Source: a virus | Reading direction: 5' to 3' (one strand) | IMG/VR virus record: IMGVR_UViG_3300042945_001694 | Location: 1 to 34,708 of that record | Length of the DNA: 34,708 bases | Part shown: piece by piece, positions 21,651 through 29,704 of the stretch | Numbering within the stretch: the stretch's first letter is position 1 | Layout: the number at the start of each line of letters is the position of its first letter | The notes under the pieces: model-generated | Seen by the model: only the letters and a program-made list of their open reading frames with translations | Databases searched by the model: none | Told to the model about the DNA's origin: nothing | Translations under genes and position numbers: made by a program

Positions 21651-24600
21651 TTATAAATTGGTACTATGTGGAATCAATCTACTAGATTTTTTTATTCCAT
21701 CGTTTATAGTAACTTGGTTATTTAAAATTTGTTGTATTTGACCAAAGGTTCCTAAATCCAATAAATTATTACCAGCATTTAATTCAAAAATAGTTAATAA
21801 TACACTTGATGAAATAACGGCTCTGGCATATTGAATTCCTTGTAATATAACCCCTCCACTCACAGTTGATCCATATTTAAATCTATAAATTGAAGAAGTT
21901 ATTTCCGGACCTTTATTTGTATTGGCATCTCTATTAGCAAGGCTTGAGTATAAGGTAATTTTATCAACACCTATAAGTTCCAATTCGCTATCAATATTTG
22001 TAGCTCTAATTTTTACATCTTGGGATATATCAACATTAGTTGTAAAATCATCAGATAAATAAATTGTTATTTCTTCGTTTAATCCAGAAGATTTTACTGT
22101 TAAAATATTTGATGATATATCTACAATAGAAGTTGCTGTGTTATCAAGGGTTAATCCTGTTGTTAAAATAATAGATCCTATAGCGCGATTTGATATTGTA
22201 CCATTTCTTATACCATCACTAGTGGTTTTATAATATGATAAATAATCATATATTTTTCTTGATGTATTTAAATCTGTATAAGCTATTACTGTATTAACAT
22301 TTGCTTCTGTAATAGATGAATCAATAACAAGTGTTGGATTTATATTATTAACTGATGATATATCCTTATCGATAGTGAAACTAGTAGTATATAATACATG
22401 TCCATATTTTGCTACTTTACATGTCCAGTTTCCGGTTACTGCATCTCCACCCAATAAAAGGGTTTTATTTCCACTTCCATAATAATATTCACTTTCATCT
22501 GGTTTATATATGGCAACATATGTGTCGGAATCAACTGTTATGTTTATTGAAATTGGAACAACTGTTTCTACTTCATCATCAGTTTCGTTTGTTATAATGG
22601 AATTTATTCTTGTTATAGTGACAAGAGAATTTCCATCATTAATTACATTGTTAACATTACAATTAGTATAGGTTATACTTGTTGGTGTATTTACATAATA
22701 TCTAATTGTTCCATCTACTGTCATTCCATACAAATTAGATATAATTTCTTGATTTATACTTCCTTGTACACTCATGTTTTTGAGTGTTGAATTGCCAGAT
22801 AAAAATACCTTATTTGTTGTTTTTAATGAATTTACAATAGAACCATCACCAGCAGATAATGAATTAGTGCTTAATGTTATACTATTTGATGTCACAGATA
22901 ACAATAATGGTGATGAGATGTCTAAAATTAAAGATCTATTACCTATATCCAAAATACTTCCTACGTTTGTTAAATCACCAAAATCAATACCATTGGTTGT
23001 AGTCTTATAATATGACATATAATCATATATCGACTGAATTGATGTAAATGTACTATAAGCAGATACAGAATTTGCTGTATTAAGAATATTAATATCCGGT
23101 TGGAATGTTGGTGTTATATCAAAAGTATTACCAATAACTCTATTTACTGTAAAATTACCTTCCACTGTTCTTTGACCATATCTTGTTACTCTATATGTCC
23201 ACTGTCCATCAGCTTCATATGGCAATTCTATTATTTGATTAGTAGATATAAAATATTGTCTAGTTTGGGTGTCATCATATATTGCTATTGTACCAGCATT
23301 TAATGATAGATTTAAAAACGTAGGATAATAATCTTTTATTTCATCGTCTGTACCATCGGTAATAGTGCTATTTAATTTCTTAATGAAGATATCACCACTA
23401 CCAATATTTTCTACTTTATCGACAATACAATTTGTATAAACAATCGAAGATGATGGGGTATTAGTATTATAAACAATATTAGAAGCAGCATTTACTGATT
23501 TGAGATCAAATAATGTTTCTGAATTTATCGTGTTTGATATTATGTTTATAGAAGATAAAGATGCAGAACCAGAAAGATATATATTACCAGTAGTTTCTAC
23601 CCCCTTAACAATAGAACCATTTTCTAAATTTTGAGATTTAATTGTAAATGTCGTGCCATCATATTCAAAAGGAATAGATGCACTTGGATTTAAAATTAAA
23701 TTTTTATCGGTTATATCAAGTATTGTTCTATAATTGTAGAATTGGGGATATGACAATGCGGCAGATGTTGTCATATAATACGAGAAATAATCATATACTT
23801 GCTGCGTATTTCTAAATGTATTATATGCGCTTGCTACGGTCACATTTGTTTCAACATTCAAGTCTTGAACATATGAAGGATTTATATTAACTGTACCACC
23901 GATGCTAAATGAACCTGTTATTAATCTAGATTGAAATCTACCTACTTTATATGTCCATGTTCCGGTAGAACCATTAGGTAATATTATTTGATCATTACTA
24001 TTCGTATAATATCTTAATGTACCAGTATTATCAAAAATAGCAAGCCAACCACCATTAAGAGTTGGATTTATATATGTTGGATTATCCAATAAGACTATAT
24101 TATTTCCTGCTACATCAACATTTGAATTTAATCTATTAATAGTGACAATACCAGAACCATTATTTTGCACAGTTCCAATATTACAATTTGTATATGCAAT
24201 AAGAGTGTCAACGTTAGTATTATAGGTTAAAGTACCATCTATAATAACGCCATTTAAGTTTCTTGCTGTAGTTCCACTAACACTTCCGATTAATGTAATA
24301 TCGGATATATTTGAATTATCGTTAACAGTTATACCACCTGTTGTTTGTATTGCATTGAAATTATTTCCAGCTGATAGATTAAATGTACTTAAAGTTAAAA
24401 TATTCGTATTTGAATCAAAATTTAAGGATGACAATGCTGCGCTATTTAATAAAATACCTTTATTTGAAAAATCTAAAGTTGTACCTACATTATTTACCAA
24501 ATCAATATAAGAAGATGTTGGATTAGTAACTGTCCAATATCTTGATTCATCATAAACATAATCAAGGTTGTTTATATATGGATAAGCTGATACTTGGTTT

Positions 24601-26591
24601 TCTGTTAATGTTGTATTATCATCAATAGTTCTGTAAGAATTTTTATCTACTTCAAAACCATACCATCTTACATCAGTAATAAAAGGATCTAAAATTAAAC
24701 CATCAAGATAAACAAAGCCATTTGTATTTGTGCTTTGTCCTGTTATTTTCATCTCTATAACACCTGTAGTATTTGGCGTTAAGTCATATTCAAAACTATG
24801 CCATGTATCTACAACTGCTGGACATGTAAATGTAGTATTAGCAACCGCATTTCCAAATGTAATTGTGGGTGGAGTAGCAGATCCATAATTTGAATCAAAT
24901 CTCAAATTACCTTTAATTTTTTGAGTGACGCCCTGAGTAGCAGGTATAGTAAATATTTTTTCAAACCTTACGTTTGCTATTCTTGGCGTAAATGAAAGCG
25001 ATCTAATACCATTTTTTCTTACAGAAGAATTTGCTTCTGCATAGTGAAAACTGTTATATGTTCTAAAAGAATTATCGTTATTTGCATTAAAAATATTGAC
25101 ATCTGCAATCCTAATTGTTCTTTGTACTGTAGTACCACTATAAGGAGCAAGATTGTTAGGGTTATTAGAAGAGAGTGTACAATTTCTTAAAGTAGAAACA
25201 CCGAATGCATTCGCAACAGGAGCAAAAAGACCAGTGAGAGGTCTTGTTGTTATGTCACAATTTACATATTCAACATTTACAAGATTGTCTAACAAACTAA
25301 AAGCAAGATTTGACTTAAATTTGCAGTTATTAAATGTAAGGGATGTCATAGCCGCAGCAGGAGCAGCAGGAGCACCTATACATATGTTTTCTGAATTTAA
25401 GTAACTATTATTTACGGTTATTTTATATCCACCTTGAGGATAAAAGGCATTATAAGATCTATAACAAACATAGTTATTCAATGTTGCAATAGAGTTATTT
25501 CCAAATCGTATACCAGAACATAAATTACCAGTAGGAATACCATAAAATGCAACATCTTCAATTATGTTTTCCTCTGTACCGGGATTTGCTATATAAATAG
25601 GCCCAATGTTACTTTGAGATGGGTTTCTCGTCATTATACATGCAATTCCTTTAAAAACTGGTTGTGTTCTATTGTAAAAAGCATCATAGGATATTGAACC
25701 TAAACTAGTACTAAGAACATTAAGATTTATATTACTTGTATCTCTCCAATATTGACAAAAATCCTTTACTGTAATGTTGCTGAATTGGTAAATTCCGTTC
25801 GCAAGACCCATTACATTAATACCGAATGTTGCTACAGATGAAGGAACTGTTTCTAAAAATACTGTACTTGTAAAATTACCTACTCTTGTTCCTGATAATC
25901 TTGCAAAGTTTAAGGGTGGAGTTATTGTAATAGTTTTATCGACAACATTTGTTATTCTTACACCACTTAATGCTCTAGACGTGGCAATTGTATCAGATTC
26001 AATAAACAATTCATCATCAATCTTCCAATTAAATGCATTATCTACAGTAATAGTATTAGAACCAGCATCAGCAGATAAAGTTAAAAATGTATTTTTTGTT
26101 TTTTCTAATCCACAAAAACAAGCAGAATTTGTAGTTATTATGGATGAACCACCTCTTACAAGTATAGCTGCGCTAGTAAAACTTGATAAAGAAATAGATG
26201 CAGTAACAGCTGATACAGGATCATTAAGAGTTCCCCAATCCCAAAAACTATTAGTTGTAGTAACAGAATCACCACCTACCCACACAAGACCGATGGCTGT
26301 TAATGCAGTATTTTGTGTTCTGGATGCTCTTAATCTACCACCGCTTAATATAATAGAAGCGGTGTTTATGTTTGTGGTGATAGTACCTGCATTATTTCCA
26401 TTTCCCCCATCACCAAATACACCGGAAGTATCATATGTAACAGTATGAGGGTTTTTTATGATGATTTTATCTAAACCAAAAGATTGAGGAGCCTGACCCG
26501 CAGGGGCAGTTGGACCAGTAATAGTCGCCGCTGTTAACCAAGTAGATCTTGAACTCCAATCTCCTGTTTGTGCCGAAATATACGTTGCCAT
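21651..26591 (-). CDS. Very large G8/beta-helix-type virion protein
   Basis: A 1646-residue protein. The N-terminal part (about 1-230) reads like a G8-type domain followed by a beta-helix edge: SAQTGDWSSRSTWLTAA, DKIIIKNPHTVTYD, then FNWKIDDELFIESDT and ITNVVDKTITITPPLNFARL. Residues about 230-530 look like a right-handed beta-helix; 555-640 resemble a jelly-roll carbohydrate-binding module. From about 800 to 1560 there are three diverged repeats of about 250 residues, each with a YTNC.v..V...G.. start and a KIYDYLSYYKTTS segment (four copies of the latter). Likely a tailspike or fibre that contacts host polysaccharide; this is inferred from architecture. A TATAAATA promoter precedes it. No signal peptide is present. 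Confidence 0.82.
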   Translation of the reverse strand: MATYISAQTGDWSSRSTWLTAATITGPTAPAGQAPQSFGLDKIIIKNPHTVTYDTSGVFGDGGNGNNAGTITTNINTASIILSGGRLRASRTQNTALTAIGLVWVGGDSVTTTNSFWDWGTLNDPVSAVTASISLSSFTSAAILVRGGSSIITTNSACFCGLEKTKNTFLTLSADAGSNTITVDNAFNWKIDDELFIESDTIATSRALSGVRITNVVDKTITITPPLNFARLSGTRVGNFTSTVFLETVPSSVATFGINVMGLANGIYQFSNITVKDFCQYWRDTSNINLNVLSTSLGSISYDAFYNRTQPVFKGIACIMTRNPSQSNIGPIYIANPGTEENIIEDVAFYGIPTGNLCSGIRFGNNSIATLNNYVCYRSYNAFYPQGGYKITVNNSYLNSENICIGAPAAPAAAMTSLTFNNCKFKSNLAFSLLDNLVNVEYVNCDITTRPLTGLFAPVANAFGVSTLRNCTLSSNNPNNLAPYSGTTVQRTIRIADVNIFNANNDNSFRTYNSFHYAEANSSVRKNGIRSLSFTPRIANVRFEKIFTIPATQGVTQKIKGNLRFDSNYGSATPPTITFGNAVANTTFTCPAVVDTWHSFEYDLTPNTTGVIEMKITGQSTNTNGFVYLDGLILDPFITDVRWYGFEVDKNSYRTIDDNTTLTENQVSAYPYINNLDYVYDESRYWTVTNPTSSYIDLVNNVGTTLDFSNKGILLNSAALSSLNFDSNTNILTLSTFNLSAGNNFNAIQTTGGITVNDNSNISDITLIGSVSGTTARNLNGVIIDGTLTYNTNVDTLIAYTNCNIGTVQNNGSGIVTINRLNSNVDVAGNNIVLLDNPTYINPTLNGGWLAIFDNTGTLRYYTNSNDQIILPNGSTGTWTYKVGRFQSRLITGSFSIGGTVNINPSYVQDLNVETNVTVASAYNTFRNTQQVYDYFSYYMTTSAALSYPQFYNYRTILDITDKNLILNPSASIPFEYDGTTFTIKSQNLENGSIVKGVETTGNIYLSGSASLSSINIISNTINSETLFDLKSVNAASNIVYNTNTPSSSIVYTNCIVDKVENIGSGDIFIKKLNSTITDGTDDEIKDYYPTFLNLSLNAGTIAIYDDTQTRQYFISTNQIIELPYEADGQWTYRVTRYGQRTVEGNFTVNRVIGNTFDITPTFQPDINILNTANSVSAYSTFTSIQSIYDYMSYYKTTTNGIDFGDLTNVGSILDIGNRSLILDISSPLLLSVTSNSITLSTNSLSAGDGSIVNSLKTTNKVFLSGNSTLKNMSVQGSINQEIISNLYGMTVDGTIRYYVNTPTSITYTNCNVNNVINDGNSLVTITRINSIITNETDDEVETVVPISINITVDSDTYVAIYKPDESEYYYGSGNKTLLLGGDAVTGNWTCKVAKYGHVLYTTSFTIDKDISSVNNINPTLVIDSSITEANVNTVIAYTDLNTSRKIYDYLSYYKTTSDGIRNGTISNRAIGSIILTTGLTLDNTATSIVDISSNILTVKSSGLNEEITIYLSDDFTTNVDISQDVKIRATNIDSELELIGVDKITLYSSLANRDANTNKGPEITSSIYRFKYGSTVSGGVILQGIQYARAVISSSVLLTIFELNAGNNLLDLGTFGQIQQILNNQVTINDGIKKSSRLIPHSTNL

Positions 26592-26597
26592 GTTATG

Positions 26598-26612
26598 ATA
26601 ATATTTATACTA
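26598..26612 (-). promoter_or_regulatory. T4-late-type promoter of the 1646-residue gene
   Basis: Reads TAGTATAAATATTAT on the minus strand, with TATAAATA at 26602-26609, 10 bases before the ATG at 26591. It overlaps the stop of the upstream gene and is identical over 15 bases to the element before PATR copy 2. Confidence 0.7.
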
Positions 26613-27228
26613 TAATTTTCTTTTTTGCTACTAAATCTGATAATATTCCACCAGAAAAAGTTCCATAATATGCATCTTCACTTCCATCGGTTGCTATGTA
26701 ACGATAATATGTTTTATCACTTGGAGAAGATTCATATACATATGTATAAACATCACCACCAGCAATTGTTGAATTAAAAGTTGGTTCTGTTTTAAATCCT
26801 CTTGTCAATGTCATCCAATCAATAATTGTACCCCTATAAAAATTAGCAGAAACTGTATTTGTAACAGTTAAATTATTATATACAAATATATTAGAAGCGG
26901 ATAAGTTTATAGAATTTGAATTTACATATTCATATGCAGTTTGCCAATTAGCGGAATTGCTACTAACAGTTGTATATGTAGATTCCCAGTTTGAAGATAC
27001 AGAATTTAAAAATGTTGATGTTTCTCCACCTATTTCAATCCAACTATTAGTATCTGTACTCAACTGATAACATTTTTGTGTTTCTAAATCAGATACTAAC
27101 TGACCAGCATATCTAATAGGGTCAGTTAAAAAAGATAATCTAGCACTGGTTGTGTTAAATACGATATCAACATCTAATGGTGCTGCATATTGTCTTTTAA
27201 ATTGAAGTGGAAATTCGAATTGTGCCAT
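26605..27228 (-). CDS. Tail-fibre-associated protein
   Basis: A 207-residue protein. The N-terminus (PLDVDIVFNTTSARLSFLTD, then YAGQLVSDLETQKCYQLSTD) resembles the attachment part of marine-phage fibre proteins. Residues about 72-110 hold two or three copies of the window's 14-residue unit (SSNWESTYTTVSSN; SANWQTAYEYVNSN), and a small C-terminal domain (TYVYESSPSDKTYYRYIATD) completes it. The shared unit suggests it trimerises alongside the larger fibres. It follows the 758-residue fibre gene by 6 bases. Confidence 0.75.
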   Translation of the reverse strand: MAQFEFPLQFKRQYAAPLDVDIVFNTTSARLSFLTDPIRYAGQLVSDLETQKCYQLSTDTNSWIEIGGETSTFLNSVSSNWESTYTTVSSNSANWQTAYEYVNSNSINLSASNIFVYNNLTVTNTVSANFYRGTIIDWMTLTRGFKTEPTFNSTIAGGDVYTYVYESSPSDKTYYRYIATDGSEDAYYGTFSGGILSDLVAKKKIIV

Positions 27229-27234
27229 AAAATA

Positions 27235-29511
27235 TTATATCGTTACTGTATAACTATAATTAGGGGTTTGTATTGGATTCGGTGGTTGAAATCTATATAC
27301 TTTATATGATATATCGGTATAACCATTGCTACCAAAAACGTTTACGTTATAAGGTGACCCAAACGATGCTTTAATATCTGAATTCAGTACAGATTCTCTA
27401 ACTTCTGTTACATTTCTCAAAGATTCTGGATAAGCAAATACTATACTGGTTGTACCTACTGGTATAGATATTGTAAATGTAGTACCATTTTGTGGATTTA
27501 AAAGATGAGTTAAATTTCTCAATTGAACACTCGTAGAACCAGCAGAATTAATACCATAAAATGCTTTTCTTCTACCTGTTACAATTAACGATGGTGAAAT
27601 TGATCCTGATGCTAAAGGAGAATTGAAATTATTATTTTTACTGTCTACTGGTTGTGGTCCAGTATCATAATCTACGGTTGCTGTAAATGTATTTGTTCCA
27701 TCTATTACAACAGCATTAGCTGATGTATAAGCTGTTGTTGTTCCATTATCAATATTAAAAATAGTGTATTTTGTAGCATCGCCCGATCTGCTATTTTGAA
27801 ATAAAGTTGGTTGCCAAATACCGTTAAGTGATTTACCTATTATTGACCCTTTATTTAAATTTACAGTTAGTGTTATACCAGTTGTTCCCGATTCAACAAT
27901 AGAAGCTAAATTACTTGTTAATGTAGCACTTGGTAAAGTAAAGGTTGGATAAAATACTTTCGTTATTAATTTTTCGGCAAAAATTTGAAACGTTGTACCG
28001 ATATCAAAAACTTGTCCAGCTGTTATAGCACCAACATTTAAATCTGATGTTAATGTATCTGTTAAAGAGCCAGTAAATGTTGCACTTGCATTTTTTACAG
28101 TACTATAAACAGAATCCCAATTACCAGAAGTGTTTAAAACTGATGAATATACAGAATTCCAATTACCGCTTGTGTCTTTTACCGAAGTATAGACAGAATT
28201 CCACAAATTCGAATTACCATTATTAGCATAAACAACAGAATTTGAACTTATTGTTCCATATACGGTAACTTCATTTTGTTTTACATTTAATGTTAAATTA
28301 CCACTACCAGCTTGTAATGATGATAACATTACAACTGGACCAGTAACAGTACCTCCACTTAAAGGCAAGAAGCTATTATTTACATATTCGTATTTTGTAT
28401 ATTCGGAACTGTTTTTATTATATGTGGTATAAACAGAATCCCAATTACCAGACGTATTTAAAACTGATGAATATACAGAATCCCAATTAGCACTTGTGTC
28501 TTTTACTGAACTATAGACACTGTCCCAGTTAGCAGAAGTGTTTTTAACAGATGTAAACGTAGAATCCCAATTAGCACTTGTGTCTTTTACTGAAGTATAT
28601 ACCGAATCCCAATTTGCAGAAACTTTGTTAATCGAAGTGAATCCAGAATTCCATTGTGTAGAATTTCCATCTCTGTCGTATATTATATTATTAGAACTAA
28701 TTTCACCGTTTACTGTAAAATCTACATTTGGTGTGCTAGTTTTAATTCCAACATGGGGGTATGCTCCATCATGTCCTCCTATATGTAGCATTTCTATATT
28801 TTGATCTAAATCATAGAACGATGCTATATCTCCTGTTCCTATGCTACCAACATATAATGCTGGACCTGATCCAACATGTACAACACTTATTGCACTGGTT
28901 GTTGAATAGATAGTATTTGAGAAAAACGTTCCACCTGTTGCAGAAAGAACACCCCAAATTGTTACATTATTATTGAATTGTGTTATTCCAGTAACAGTTC
29001 CACCACTCAAAGGTAAGAAATTGTTATTTACATATTCATATTTTGTGTAATCGGCACTGTTTTTATTATATGTACTATAAACAGAATCCCAGTTTGCTGA
29101 AGTGTTTTTTACCGAAGTATAAACACTATCCCAATTGGCACTTGTGTTTTTAACAGATGTAAACGTAGAATCCCAATTTGAGGAAGTGTTTTTTACTGAA
29201 CTATAAACCGAATCCCAATTTGCGGAAGCTTTACTTACTGATGTGAAACCAGAGTTCCACATGGTAGAATTCCCAACTTCGTCGTATATTACTTTATTAG
29301 AACTTATTTCACCATTTACTGTAAATTCTACATTTGGAAATTGTGTATTTATTCCTACTGTTGAATTAGTTACATATAATGTTGTATGTGAATTATTTGG
29401 TTGAACTTCTAATGAAGACAATACAGTTAATGAATTGTTAATATTGGTTTCACCGTCAATATTAACAGCAGTTAAAAAATTAACTATATTTTTAAAAAAT
29501 TCGTTCAACAT
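27235..29511 (-). CDS. Tail fibre with 14-residue repeats and FLPLSGG modules
   Basis: A 758-residue fibre. The first 60 residues are followed by three blocks of the SANWDSVYTSVKNT-type unit (about 4, 5 and 3 copies). Blocks are separated by modules starting YEYVNNNFLPLSGGTVTG, a motif typical of phage fibres, and ending in NGEISSN.IIYD. The last 280 residues form a unique C-terminal region (SASLTSN-type strands, SGTTGITLTVN, SYKVYRF...YSYTVTI) that is a candidate receptor-binding end. In the 14-mer, W, V, V and T fall at heptad a/d positions, so trimeric coiled coil is plausible. No chaperone domain is visible. Confidence 0.82.
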   Translation of the reverse strand: MLNEFFKNIVNFLTAVNIDGETNINNSLTVLSSLEVQPNNSHTTLYVTNSTVGINTQFPNVEFTVNGEISSNKVIYDEVGNSTMWNSGFTSVSKASANWDSVYSSVKNTSSNWDSTFTSVKNTSANWDSVYTSVKNTSANWDSVYSTYNKNSADYTKYEYVNNNFLPLSGGTVTGITQFNNNVTIWGVLSATGGTFFSNTIYSTTSAISVVHVGSGPALYVGSIGTGDIASFYDLDQNIEMLHIGGHDGAYPHVGIKTSTPNVDFTVNGEISSNNIIYDRDGNSTQWNSGFTSINKVSANWDSVYTSVKDTSANWDSTFTSVKNTSANWDSVYSSVKDTSANWDSVYSSVLNTSGNWDSVYTTYNKNSSEYTKYEYVNNSFLPLSGGTVTGPVVMLSSLQAGSGNLTLNVKQNEVTVYGTISSNSVVYANNGNSNLWNSVYTSVKDTSGNWNSVYSSVLNTSGNWDSVYSTVKNASATFTGSLTDTLTSDLNVGAITAGQVFDIGTTFQIFAEKLITKVFYPTFTLPSATLTSNLASIVESGTTGITLTVNLNKGSIIGKSLNGIWQPTLFQNSRSGDATKYTIFNIDNGTTTAYTSANAVVIDGTNTFTATVDYDTGPQPVDSKNNNFNSPLASGSISPSLIVTGRRKAFYGINSAGSTSVQLRNLTHLLNPQNGTTFTISIPVGTTSIVFAYPESLRNVTEVRESVLNSDIKASFGSPYNVNVFGSNGYTDISYKVYRFQPPNPIQTPNYSYTVTI

Positions 29512-29529
29512 TTTATTAATGATTAAATA

Positions 29530-29700
29530 TTATTTTTCTTCTATAGTCCATTCAATATTATTCCATTTGGGAATTTGTGTTTTTGCGTCATATGATGGAC
29601 ACGGAACTGTTGTTGATGAATATTCATCATCATCTATTTGTGAAATTCCAGAACCAGCAAATCTTCCTGTTTTTAATTCGTAACAATAATATATAGTCAT
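29530..29700 (-). CDS. Small tail-fibre-assembly-like protein
   Basis: A 56-residue product between two fibre genes, running from ATG at 29700 to TAA at 29530. It reads YYCYELKTGRFAGSGISQID, then acidic residues, TTVPCPSYDAKTQIPKWNNI and EWTIEEK. The pattern (Y..tG.f.G.g....D......T..P.......P.WN...W...E) resembles the short N-terminal part of tail-fibre assembly/cap proteins that follow fibre genes in many phages. That similarity, and its place directly after the propeller fibre gene, support the call. The stop is 18 bases from the next gene's ATG. Confidence 0.65.
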   Translation of the reverse strand: MTIYYCYELKTGRFAGSGISQIDDDEYSSTTVPCPSYDAKTQIPKWNNIEWTIEEK

Positions 29701-29704
29701 AATT

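Noticed and set aside
25981-26448. A 155-residue plus-strand frame antisense to the 1646-residue gene
   Set aside because: Composition mirrors the antisense strand, there is no ribosome-binding site or neighbour, and the minus-strand gene is continuous here.
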